Below are positions 17,597-26,700 of a DNA stretch of 64,000 nt, in pieces (positions within the stretch are counted from its first letter, which is position 1; each line of letters begins with the position of its first letter). Both the position numbers and the translations under genes were made by a program. Location of the stretch: assembly GCA_019261985.1 (NCBI GenBank), contig JAFAQY010000114.1:42155-106154 (forward strand). Direction: 5' to 3'. The notes beneath the pieces were generated by a model. It was given only the letters and a program-made list of their open reading frames with translations, had not been told where the DNA came from and made no database searches. Origin of the DNA: Bryobacterales bacterium (GTDB lineage Bacteria > Acidobacteriota > Terriglobia > Bryobacterales > Bryobacteraceae).

Positions 17597-18667
17597 TCAC
17601 CGCACCCCCGGTTCTGTGTTCGCGTTGCCGGTTGCGCCGACGCCTCCGATTCCCGGCTGGATTCCATAGCTTTCGGGAGTGCTGCCGGAACTGGTGGGCT
17701 GCTCGGCGCCGGGCGCCGGACCAAGCGCTTTGATATATGCGAGCAGCGCGACTAGCTGATCGTCAGAAATCTGGCCCTCGAAAGTGGGCATGATATCGGC
17801 GAAACCGAGCACGATTTTCGCCTTGGGTTTAAGAATGGATTCCCGGATGTAGGAATCGTCGGCGATAACGGTTGGACCGTCCGTGATCTGGACTTCCCTG
17901 CCGTAAAGGCCGCGCAGGTCGGGACAGGGGCCGTGACCGTCGAAATGATGACAATTCGCACAACCGAATTGATGAAAATACTTTTCGCCTGTCGAGGCCA
18001 GCGATCCCTCCGGGGCCCCTTCAGCCAACCACGTCTGGAAATCCTGGCGATTCATCGCGTAAACCCAGCCGATCATCCCGGAGTGCTTCGTTCCGCAATA
18101 TTCCGCGCAGAACAGGTGAAATTTGCCGGGCTGGTCGGCCTGGAACCAGATGTTCGTGTAGCGATTCGGGAGTACGTCCTGCTTGATTCGAAATGCCGGG
18201 ACGAAGAAACTGTGGATCACATCCTGTGAAGTCATTACCAGGTTGATGGGCGTGCCCACAGGCACGTGCAGCGTGTTGATTTCGCGCCGGCCATCCAGGT
18301 ACTGCACCTTCCACATCCATTGCTTCGCGACCACGTATACGTCTTGGGCGTCGCGAGGCGCGCGTTGGAGATCGAAAAAGAGGAACGCGCCCCAAACAAA
18401 CATGCCCATGAAGATCCCGAGCGGAATCACGGTCCACGTAAGCTCCAGGAAAATGCTGCCCTGAATTTGCGGCGGAAGCTCATCCGGATCGCGCCGCCGG
18501 TATCGAATCGCCGAGTACACGACGAAAACGGCGATCGCGAGCGTAACCGTGCCGCACACCACGACCAGCGCCCAAAACAGCCACTCGTACTGACGCGCGA
18601 TGGCGGACGGAGCGCCGGAGAAGAACTGAAGGTTTGGGCGAAAGCTAAATTCGCGCATCTGGAACAC
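17597..18667 (-). CDS. coxB: Cytochrome c oxidase subunit II with fused cytochrome c
   Basis: 356 aa. Two N-terminal membrane helices (WLFWALVVVCGTVTLAIAVF; FLELTWTVIPLGIFMGMFVW) anchor a periplasmic cupredoxin domain whose CuA site shows VIHSFFVPAF and FCAEYCGTKHSGM (Cys, Glu, Cys, His, Met). From about residue 225 a cytochrome c domain follows with CANCH as heme-binding motif and DIMPTFEG with the axial Met. The fused cytochrome c makes this a caa3-type oxidase. Accepts electrons, probably from the Act complex encoded upstream. Its start overlaps the SCO gene by 23 bases. Confidence 0.93.
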   Translation of the reverse strand: MFQMREFSFRPNLQFFSGAPSAIARQYEWLFWALVVVCGTVTLAIAVFVVYSAIRYRRRDPDELPPQIQGSIFLELTWTVIPLGIFMGMFVWGAFLFFDLQRAPRDAQDVYVVAKQWMWKVQYLDGRREINTLHVPVGTPINLVMTSQDVIHSFFVPAFRIKQDVLPNRYTNIWFQADQPGKFHLFCAEYCGTKHSGMIGWVYAMNRQDFQTWLAEGAPEGSLASTGEKYFHQFGCANCHHFDGHGPCPDLRGLYGREVQITDGPTVIADDSYIRESILKPKAKIVLGFADIMPTFEGQISDDQLVALLAYIKALGPAPGAEQPTSSGSTPESYGIQPGIGGVGATGNANTEPGVR

Positions 18668-19550
18668 TCCCGGACCGGGTCAGCCACCAGAACCCGGCCC
18701 CCATGGCGATCATGATCAGAACCGCGCTTGCGCGCAGAATATTCATTACCGCCACCGTGTATTTGCCGGTGGTTGGGTCATAGTGGCTGCAGAACAGCAG
18801 AATCCTGTCCGCCGGCGAACCGATCTTATTGCGCGAAGATTCCATCAGCCCGAGCTCCAGATCCTTAGGCTCGTACTCGACGCCGTAAAAGTATCGGGAC
18901 ATCTTTCCTTCCGGTGTCGCCATCATGATTGCGCTGGCATGGAAGTACATCTGCGTGGCCGGGTCCCAGCGGTAGTGAAATCCGGCGGCCTCGGTGACGG
19001 CTTTGATGGACTCGGGCGAACCCACCAGGAAATGCCAGCCCGGGCTGCCGGCGCGCCCGGAATAATTTCGCGTATATTCATCGCGCTTCTGCGCGGCTTC
19101 GGCGGGCGTTTCGCTGGGATTGATGCTGATCGCAACCACGTTGTAATCGCGTCCCGCTTTGAGGTTGAGCGGCCTTAAGCCCAAAACAGCGCCGGTCATG
19201 ATGCGGCTGCAGAGCATCGGGCAGCGGTAATATACAAGCGCCAACACCACTGGCTTTTCTCCGAAGAAACTGCCGAGCGTCACGGTTTGGCCGTTCTCGT
19301 CTTCGAACTGCGCATCCAGCGGAAGCTGAGCGCCCAGATGCTGTTCGATAGTGATGCCTTGGAGTTGCGGAGGCAGTTTCGGCAGATCCGCGCCAAAGAT
19401 GGATGACGCTAGCAGCAACGATAGGGCAGTCCACTGTGGGGCAGGCTTTAGCCTGCGGCGGGCTTTAGCCCGCCTAGGCAGTAGCGGGACCAAAGTCCCG
19501 CGCAGGCTAAAGCCCGCCCCCCTTTGCACCAAAGCGATTCGCCGTGTCAT
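18645..19550 (-). CDS. SCO1/SenC-family copper chaperone with repeat-invaded N-terminus
   Basis: 301 aa. SCO proteins deliver copper to the CuA centre of subunit II, encoded next. The domain shows the metal-binding YYRCPMLCSRIM (CPMLC) and the distal His in FHASAIMMATPEGKMSRYF; a C-terminal helix (LIMIAMGAGFWWL) anchors it to the membrane. Residues about 9-38 are encoded by a dispersed palindromic repeat lying in frame between MTRRIALVQ and QWTALSLLLASSIFGA, splitting what looks like a signal sequence. A later start is possible but no good one is visible. Part of the oxidase operon. Confidence 0.88.
   Translation of the reverse strand: MTRRIALVQRGAGFSLRGTLVPLLPRRAKARRRLKPAPQWTALSLLLASSIFGADLPKLPPQLQGITIEQHLGAQLPLDAQFEDENGQTVTLGSFFGEKPVVLALVYYRCPMLCSRIMTGAVLGLRPLNLKAGRDYNVVAISINPSETPAEAAQKRDEYTRNYSGRAGSPGWHFLVGSPESIKAVTEAAGFHYRWDPATQMYFHASAIMMATPEGKMSRYFYGVEYEPKDLELGLMESSRNKIGSPADRILLFCSHYDPTTGKYTVAVMNILRASAVLIMIAMGAGFWWLTRSGSVPDARI
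19435..19527. repeat. Dispersed palindromes inside the SCO gene
   Basis: GTGGGGCAGGCTTTAGCCTG, GCGGGCTTTAGCCCGC and GCGGGACCAAAGTCCCGC lie head to tail in the 5' part of the SCO reading frame without breaking it. The same words occur in gaps at 27735, 31430, 35250 and 43700. Confidence 0.8.
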
Positions 19551-20032
19551 CTCGGCTCAGGCTCCACTTTCCCCTCAAATCCCGTCTCTCGCGTTCCTGC
19601 CTGCGGCGGGTAATACATCGAATTGGCCGGCGCCTTTTGCGCCGGAATCCCGCGCTGTACGGTCATCTGTATCGCCTGCTCGATTGGAATCCCCACGACT
19701 CCGTTCTGCTTGTCGATCCAGCGGAAGCTATGCAACTGCGCATCTTCGGAAGCGCGCATTTCCTCGAGGTCCGCCCGCGGAGACGACTGCAAGCGCGGCT
19801 CAGGTGGCACTTGCGTGCGTCCCTGCGCGCGCGGAAGTGGAGGCGCGCCCGCCTCCTCGCGGTAGTGCGTTAGAAACTGAAAGAAAAAGTACAAGAGCAA
19901 AGCGGAAATCCAAGCGCCGAGCAGAATCCAGATGCCCGTCCACACCACATGGCGCGAGTTGATATCCGAATGCTCATAACGAACCTCCGGATTCGACGGA
20001 AATCGCGCGCCTGTTTCCTCAATCCTCGCCAT
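19547..20032 (-). CDS. Small membrane protein of the Act/Cox operon
   Basis: 161 aa. One membrane helix (WTGIWILLGAWISALLLYFF, about residues 31-50), then a soluble Pro/Arg-rich linker and a C-terminal segment WIDKQNGVVGIPIEQAIQMT followed by VQRGIPAQKAP. This last part is what conserved small proteins between Act and oxidase genes in Acidobacteria look like. It overlaps actF (14 bases) and abuts the SCO gene. It could be an ActG-like or assembly subunit; function is not established. Confidence 0.7.
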   Translation of the reverse strand: MARIEETGARFPSNPEVRYEHSDINSRHVVWTGIWILLGAWISALLLYFFFQFLTHYREEAGAPPLPRAQGRTQVPPEPRLQSSPRADLEEMRASEDAQLHSFRWIDKQNGVVGIPIEQAIQMTVQRGIPAQKAPANSMYYPPQAGTRETGFEGKVEPEPR

Positions 20033-21203
20033 GGTCTATTGCCTGCTCCAAATTTGGCGCCCCCAGCGGAAGCAGCGGACGTTTCTGCAATTGCCACAAA
20101 AATGCCGCGATCCACAGTCCGCCCAGCGCGAGCGGCACAGAAAAATTCATCCAGTTGATGTGAAACCCCTCCAGGTGATAACTCGGCATCACGATCCAGA
20201 ACAGATCCACAAAGCGCATCACGATGATGATCGCTACGACTCCACACAGCGCGGGTGGATTCCGTTTCAACGGACGTGATAGCAGCAGCAGAAAAGGAAT
20301 CAAAAACTGAACCACAATCAGCGCCACGCCGACCCATCCCCAAGTAGTCCCGAACGTCGGCAGATACCAGGGAATTTCCGTTGTGAGATTGCCCGACCAC
20401 ACGATCAAAAGCTGCGAGAACTCCATATAACCCCACAGCATGATGAACATGAACAGCAGTTTTCCTAGATCGTGAAAATGATTGGGGTTCACAATGCCCG
20501 CGAGCGGCGGTCGCTGCGAGAACAGCGCGACCGCGACGATCGCGAACGACATCGCCGTCAGCCCTTGTCCGACTACGAAGATGAATCCCCAGATCGTGGA
20601 GAACCAGTGGGGCACCAGCGATTGCGCCCAATCGACCGATGCGAACGTCATCGTGAACACATACACCAGCAGCCCCGGAGCGCTGATCGCCGCCAGCCGG
20701 TTGGTCTGATCGCCTGCCCGGTCCTCTACCGCGGACCATTTGTTAAGGAAATAGGCAAAGGTCAACCAAGCAGCGAAATAGACCACTGCCCGTGCGATGA
20801 ACATGTACGGATTCATGTAGGGCGCGCGGTGCGCCAGCACGGGATCGCTGCGCACCTGATCGGCGTGCGCCCATGTGTACAAACGCGGAATCCCGATCAG
20901 AATCGGAATAAACAGCACGGCCAATACCGGAAGCGTGCGCATTGCCGATTCAAGCAGCCGCCGCGTAACCACGCCCCACGCCCCGCCCGTGAGGTACTGA
21001 ATCATCACCAGCGCCATCGAGCCTAAAGCCAGCCCGATCCAGAACAAGTAGCCCATCAGGTACGAGCGGAAGAATTGCCCGGGATTGAAGAACGCTCCGA
21101 TGATTGAGAGGATGAGCAGAATTCCTCCCGCGATCAGGGCTGGGCGCTGCCAGCGCTGCAAATCGCGCCCGAGATCGCCGGGGATAGCAAACGAAGGCGT
21201 CAT
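20019..21203 (-). CDS. actF: Alternative complex III subunit ActF
   Basis: 394 aa, about ten membrane helices, including FRSYLMGYLFWIGLALGSMA near the start and SYHLEGFHINWMNFSVPLAL near the end. ActF and ActC are the two NrfD-like membrane subunits of alternative complex III that bind quinol; ActF is the shorter one. Overlaps actE by 4 bases and the following small gene by 14. Context (actC, D, E before it) supports the assignment. Confidence 0.9.
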   Translation of the reverse strand: MTPSFAIPGDLGRDLQRWQRPALIAGGILLILSIIGAFFNPGQFFRSYLMGYLFWIGLALGSMALVMIQYLTGGAWGVVTRRLLESAMRTLPVLAVLFIPILIGIPRLYTWAHADQVRSDPVLAHRAPYMNPYMFIARAVVYFAAWLTFAYFLNKWSAVEDRAGDQTNRLAAISAPGLLVYVFTMTFASVDWAQSLVPHWFSTIWGFIFVVGQGLTAMSFAIVAVALFSQRPPLAGIVNPNHFHDLGKLLFMFIMLWGYMEFSQLLIVWSGNLTTEIPWYLPTFGTTWGWVGVALIVVQFLIPFLLLLSRPLKRNPPALCGVVAIIIVMRFVDLFWIVMPSYHLEGFHINWMNFSVPLALGGLWIAAFLWQLQKRPLLPLGAPNLEQAIDHGED

Positions 21204-21850
21204 TGAACCCCCAATTGCGACCGGTTCTGCGCGGGAACATCCGCGACCGTCGCGCTACGGCTCAACTGCAACGCGCGAATATAGGCGACGATTGCCCAGC
21301 GGTCCGCCGCGGGAATCTGGTCGCGATGATCGGGCATCGCTCCATAGCCGTTGCTGATTACTTGGAACACGTAACCGGGCGGCGCTTGGCGGATGCGATC
21401 CGAATCCAAATCCGCGGGGATTTTGAAGCCGCGCCGCTCGATCATGCCGTGCCCGGTGCCGAGGCGGTCATGGCACGGGCTGCAGAAGATATCGAAACGC
21501 TCCTGCCCGCGCTGAAGCAGCTCCGCGGTGATGGGCGTTGGAATCGTGTCCATGAAGTTCGCGGGATCGTTGCCGGTATAACCGGTGTAGAACGGATCCG
21601 TATTTTGCAATTCATCGATCGCGACGGTTCCCGCCGGAATCGGACGCGCGGAACGGCCGTCGGGAAAAAATTCGCTAGCGGCAAGCGGCTTGTATCGAGG
21701 CTGGTCATGCATATCCTGCCGGCACCCCGCAGCAATCATCGCGAGCAGCAAGGTGGAGCAGGCTTGAGCCTGCAACCGAGGCTTCAGCCTCGGCCTGGCC
21801 GGCAGTCCGAAGTGCCACCGGAGGCCCGCGCCACTGCTACTCTTCCTCAA
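21200..21850 (-). CDS. actE: Alternative complex III monoheme cytochrome ActE
   Basis: Up to 216 aa. One heme motif, CSPCH in RFDIFCSPCHDRLGTGHGMI, and an axial Met candidate in GYGAMPDH. The N-terminus reads STLLLAMIAAGCRQDM, a lipoprotein-like end of signal peptide, but everything before it (residues about 13-33, RPRLKPRLQAQ) is encoded by a dispersed repeat and the only start in frame upstream is TTG at 21850, inside actD. The repeat therefore seems to have displaced or extended the original signal sequence. Passes electrons from ActA to the oxidase. Confidence 0.88.
   Translation of the reverse strand: MRKSSSGAGLRWHFGLPARPRLKPRLQAQACSTLLLAMIAAGCRQDMHDQPRYKPLAASEFFPDGRSARPIPAGTVAIDELQNTDPFYTGYTGNDPANFMDTIPTPITAELLQRGQERFDIFCSPCHDRLGTGHGMIERRGFKIPADLDSDRIRQAPPGYVFQVISNGYGAMPDHRDQIPAADRWAIVAYIRALQLSRSATVADVPAQNRSQLGVQ
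21750..21806. repeat. Dispersed palindromes inside the actE 5' end
   Basis: GTGGAGCAGGCTTGAGCCTG and CCGAGGCTTCAGCCTCGG, two adjacent perfect-arm palindromes, lie in the signal-peptide-coding part of actE. The first recurs near 31435, 35253 and 43700. Confidence 0.8.
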
Positions 21851-22367
21851 CTTCTTTCACCTCCACCGGATCCATCTGCGACAGCAAATCCGCTACTTTC
21901 TCCGCATCGAACAATGGATCTCGCGCCTCCACGCAAAGAAAAAAACGGTTATTGGAGGCGTTTTCAAAACCTCTCGTGTTGAACATCGGGTGATGCGGCA
22001 GCGGGAAGCCGCATAGGCCCAGCATTCCGAAGAACGCAGCCACCGACGCGAACAATATCGTCAGTTCGAACATGATGACGATAAACGACGGCCAGCTATT
22101 CAGCGGCCGCCCTCCAATGTTGGTCGGATAATCGATTACCGCGATGTAAAACTGCATGATCCAGGCCGTGAGGGTCCCCAGAATGCCGGCCACCAAAACC
22201 AGCAACGGGAGGTTTCGCCTCGCCGGGATGTACTCATCCAGTTGCCGCACCGGATAAGGTGTGTAGGCCTCGACATCGCGGAAGCCCCTTTCATGCAGCA
22301 ACCGCGCCGCATCCACCAACGGTTGCGGGTCGTCGAATTCCGCGACAACTCCATAGAGCCGGGTCAT
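21837..22367 (-). CDS. actD: Alternative complex III subunit ActD (DUF3341)
   Basis: 176 aa, two membrane helices (LPLLVLVAGILGTLTAWIMQ; FELTILFASVAAFFGMLGLC). The N-terminal YGVVAEFDDPQPLVDAARLL and RDVEAYTPYPV are the DUF3341 signature. Structural membrane subunit between the two quinol-binding subunits. Overlaps actC by 4 bases. Confidence 0.92.
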   Translation of the reverse strand: MTRLYGVVAEFDDPQPLVDAARLLHERGFRDVEAYTPYPVRQLDEYIPARRNLPLLVLVAGILGTLTAWIMQFYIAVIDYPTNIGGRPLNSWPSFIVIMFELTILFASVAAFFGMLGLCGFPLPHHPMFNTRGFENASNNRFFLCVEARDPLFDAEKVADLLSQMDPVEVKEVEEE

Positions 22368-23770
22368 TTCTCGCTCCCTCCGCCGGGCCGCGAAAACGGA
22401 AGCAGCTCGCGGACCTCATACATCGAAATCATCGGAAGAAAACGCACAAACAGAGCGAACAGAACGATGAACACGCCGATCGATCCGAACACCAGGAAGT
22501 TATCCCACACGGTCGCAATAAAGTTGGCCCAGGCGGAAGGCAGGAAGTCGCGGTGCAGGCTGGTGATGATGATCATGTAGCGCTCCAGCCACATGCCGTA
22601 CAGAATTACGACGGAGATCGCGAACAGCGGTTTCGTGCGCACGCGGAAACGCCTGATCCACAGCAATTGCGGAATCAGCACGTTGCATAGAATCACTCCC
22701 CAATACGTCCACGCATGCGGACCGAACGCGCGGTTATGCACCAGCGCTATTTCGAACTGGTCGCCGCTGTACCAGGCCGTGAATGGTTCGATCGCGTATG
22801 TATAGGCGAGGATCAAGCCCGTGGTCAGCATTAGCTTTGCGCAGTTGTTGATGTGGCGTTCGGTGATCAGGTTGTCCAGTCCGAATGCGGCGCGTATGGG
22901 AAGCATCAGCACCAAAACCATTGCGAACCCCGAATAGATGGCGCCCGCGACGAAGTAGGGAGGAAAAATCGTCGAGTGCCACCCCGGAAGAATGGCAATG
23001 GTGAAGTCGAAGCTGACTACCGTGTGCACCGAGAGCACGAGCGGCGTGGCAAGCCCGGCCAGCAGCAGGGATGCGGTTTCATGCAATCGCCAGTGCCGTG
23101 AAGCTCCGCGCCATCCCCACGACAGAATCCCATAAAAGGCGTAAGAGAATCTGTTCTTCGATTGATCCCGCAAAGTCGCGAGATCCGGAATCATCCCCAG
23201 GTACCAGAACAGGAGCGAAACTGTGAAATACGTCGAAACGGCGAAGACGTCCCACACCAGCGGGCTGCGGAATTGCGGCTGAATCGTCATTGTGTTCGGA
23301 TACGGGAGAATCCAATACGCAACCCATGGCCGCCCCAAATGCAGGATCGGGAACATACCCGCGCAAATTACCGCGAAAATTGTCATGGCCTCCGCAAAAC
23401 GGTTAATCGAGCTGCGCCAGGGTTGATTTAGCAGCAGCAGGAACGCCGAAATCAGCGTGCCCGCGTGTCCGATCCCGATCCACCACACGAAGGTGGTAAT
23501 GGGATAGCCCCACGCAACCGGGATCTGCAGGCCCAGGATCCCGACTCCGGTGCCGAACAGGTAACTAACAGTAACCAGAAAAATCAGGACCAGCGCTAGC
23601 CCGATTGCAACTGCGATGTACCAGAGCGGCGGGATCGTGCGCCGCAGAAGAGGCACGCTCGAGATTTGCGCGGTTACCGCTCCGAAGGTCTGCCCTGGCG
23701 CGATCACCGCGGGTGCATCGCCCGGCTCCGGCCTGCGCGTCGTCTCGAGCTGTTTCTCCTCAACCGTCAC
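22364..23770 (-). CDS. actC: Alternative complex III NrfD-like subunit ActC
   Basis: 468 aa, about ten membrane helices. Start is GTG at 23770, which overlaps the actB stop (GTGA); a longer frame runs further but inside actB. Conserved features include the early WYIAVAIGLALVLIFLVTVS, GIGHAGTLISAFLLLLNQPW and SLHRDFLPSAWAN. Binds quinol and passes electrons to the iron-sulfur module of ActB. Confidence 0.93.
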   Translation of the reverse strand: MTVEEKQLETTRRPEPGDAPAVIAPGQTFGAVTAQISSVPLLRRTIPPLWYIAVAIGLALVLIFLVTVSYLFGTGVGILGLQIPVAWGYPITTFVWWIGIGHAGTLISAFLLLLNQPWRSSINRFAEAMTIFAVICAGMFPILHLGRPWVAYWILPYPNTMTIQPQFRSPLVWDVFAVSTYFTVSLLFWYLGMIPDLATLRDQSKNRFSYAFYGILSWGWRGASRHWRLHETASLLLAGLATPLVLSVHTVVSFDFTIAILPGWHSTIFPPYFVAGAIYSGFAMVLVLMLPIRAAFGLDNLITERHINNCAKLMLTTGLILAYTYAIEPFTAWYSGDQFEIALVHNRAFGPHAWTYWGVILCNVLIPQLLWIRRFRVRTKPLFAISVVILYGMWLERYMIIITSLHRDFLPSAWANFIATVWDNFLVFGSIGVFIVLFALFVRFLPMISMYEVRELLPFSRPGGGSEK

Positions 23771-26700
23771 CCGCGGCCCCCTCCGTTCTGCGCGTTCAGC
23801 GCCGGATTCGGATTCCGCAATTCCGCCAAATACGTCGTATTCGGACGGGTATTCAGCTCGGCAAGTAGGGCGTAATTCAGCTTTTCGGATTTCAATTGCG
23901 ATATCCGGTTCGCGCGCTGGTTCATATCGCCGAAGACAATCGCTTGGGTTGGGCACGCCTGTTGGCACGCCGTTTGAACTTCCAGATCGTGAATGTAGCG
24001 GTTCTCGTCGGCGGACCGGATTTCGCCCTGGCGGATTCTCTGCACGCAGTAGGTGCACTTCTCCATTACTCCGCGGCTGCGGACGCTGACGTCCGGGTTA
24101 CGCTGCAGCTTCAGCGTGTCCGTGACCCAATCTTGAAATAGCAGGAAATTGAAACGCCGCACTTTATAGGGACAGTTATTCGAGCAGTAACGCGTGCCGA
24201 TGCAGCGGTTGTAAACCATGTCGTTTAACCCATCGCTGCTGTGTTGAGTAGCCTGAACCGGGCACACCAGTTCGCAAGGCGCCTTCTCGCACTGCATGCA
24301 CGGCACGGGCTGATAAAACGCTTGCGGATTTTCTGCGGCGCCTTTGTAATATGTGTCGATTCGCAGCCAGTGCATGCCGCGCCGGGAGAGGATCTGCTCT
24401 TTGCCCACGACGGGGATGTTGTTCTCCGCCTGACAGGCCACAACGCACGCATTGCAGTTCACGCACGCCGTGAGATCGATCGACATGCCCCACAGATAGC
24501 CGGTGTAACTCCAGGCCGGATACAGCGTTGTGTCGGGTTCGGGTTCGTCCACCAGATGCTTTACGAAATCTGGATCCTGTTGGTAGCGCCCGACGGCGTC
24601 TTCGATGACTAGCGTCCTGCCTTCCAGGGTCTGCTGCATCTGAGTCGTCGCGAGCGGAAATGACCGCCCCGTCTTCTCAACCTGAAGCCCATCTCCCGAC
24701 CACGGCGAATCCGAGGTGCGCAATAGATACGCATTAAACCCCGCCCCATTCGCCGCGCGGCCGAGATTGGTGTGCCCATAACCCAAATGAATCGTGATGG
24801 AGTCGTCCGGCTGCCCGGGCGCAATCCAGGTGACGCCCTCTACTTTGCGGCCGCGATAGTTCAGGCGAACGACACGTTGATCTCCGATCCCTAGCCGCTT
24901 GGCCGTAGCGGGGCTTAGATGCACAGCGTTATCCCACGTCAGCTTAGTCATCGGCCGAGGCAGCTCCTGGAGCCAGCCGTTATTCGCGTACTCGCCGCCG
25001 TTAATATACGGATCCGCGCGAAAAACCAATTCAATGCCGTTGCGCTGCGCCGGCGCGGGAAGCTGGGATAAGTCCGCGGCAATAGCCGGCTTGATTTCGG
25101 CAACAGCAGAGTCTGCAATCAGGCCGTCGTGAACCGACTTCCTCCACCACGCCTCAAATTCAAAATCCGTCCCCTGACTGGCGCCTGGCCCCTGACCCCT
25201 AGCCCCTTCCGGCCCCTGACTGGCCCCCAGCCGCTGGCCCCCGGCCGCTGCCCCCTGGCCCCCAGCCGCTGGCCCCCGGCCGCTGGCGCCTAGCCGCTGG
25301 CCCCCGGCCGCTGCCCCCCGGCCGCTGGCCCCTGGCCCCTGGCCCCTGGCCCCTGTGTGCTCCCCCATCCAATATCCGCGCAGAATCTCATAGCTGTTGC
25401 GAGGCGGGAATTGCAGCAAAACGTCCAAGACCTGCGCGTGTGAATGGGCGTCGTAAAAAGGCTCAATCAACGGCTGAGTTATCGTCACAGTTCCGTCGTG
25501 GGCGCGCGCATCGCCCCAGTCTTCGAAAACGTGTGTCTCCGGAACGTGCCAGTTGCACAAGACCGACGTTTCGTTGAAGTGCTGACTGACGTGGAAAACG
25601 GTTCTAACCTTTTTCAGCCGGTTTGACAAATCCAAGTCGGCCGGAGCGTCATAAGCCGGATTACCGCCAAGGATCAGCAAAAGCTGCACTTGACCTGCGT
25701 CCATGGCGCCGGCAAGATCGCGAATGGAAGCGATCTGATCCACCGGCTGAACTTCCAGCGGCTGAGTGTAAACAACCGTGTTGCCTGCGTTGCCAAGCGC
25801 CGCGTTAATGGCGTGAGCCAAAGCGTGCAAACCCGGCGATTGGTGATCGCCGGGTATCACCGCGCTTGCGCCGTAGTGCGCCATTAAATCGGCGGCAACG
25901 GCGGAAATCCATTGCTGGTGTGGATTGTTGTTGGATGCCGCCATCCCTTTCACGCCTATGGCCGCCGCGAGATCGCGGGCGAAGACCTCGACATCGGCCC
26001 AACGCATAGGCAAGCGATGATCGGCCTTACCGCCGGTGGATGTCAGGATGCTCTCGATTACGTAAAGACGGTTCATGTCGAGCCGGTTGCCTTGCCGCCG
26101 CCGAACTGCGAACTCGCGCGCCATACGCGTACTCGCCTGGCCGCACGCCAGAAAATCGGAGTCCAGCCCGAGGATCACATCGGCGCGATCCAGCCGGTAG
26201 ACCGTGTTTACAGGCCGTCCGAACGCAAGCTGCGCGCCGGAATACGCGGAGTGCGCGCCGGTGGGATGATACTGGTGCCATTTTGCCTGCGGCAGCGCTT
26301 CCAGAACCGCCTTGAGCTGTGACCCGAGCGTTGGCGAGCATACCGTCTGCGTAAGAATGTGGAGGCCCGCTCCGGCTTGCAGCAGGCCCGCGGATTGATG
26401 GAACGCGTTTATGAAATCGTCCCAGCTGCGCTGATTCCCAAGGTAGGTGACAACGCGGGCGCGGTCGGGGTCGTAAAGATCCAGCACGCTCGATTGCGAT
26501 AGCACGCTCGTCGCTCCCAGGCTCGACGGGTGAGCGGGATTTCCTTCCACTTTGGTCGGGCGCCCCAGGTGCGTTTCAACGATTACGCCTTGTGCAATCC
26601 CATCCACCGGCACGGCCGTCGCAAAGTGCATCGGCCTCCCCGGGATCGCGTTCTCGGGTGGCTGCGCGTAAGGAACGATGAACTCGGTCGGCTGCCGCGT

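Noticed and set aside
22364..24058. Longer actC start inside actB
   Set aside because: The extra 96 residues overlap the conserved iron-sulfur end of ActB; the GTG at 23770 gives a normal length and a 4-base overlap.
25160..25365. RiPP-like or collagen-like gene
   Set aside because: The Gly/Ala repeats are inside the open actB frame between conserved blocks and have no start or leader of their own.
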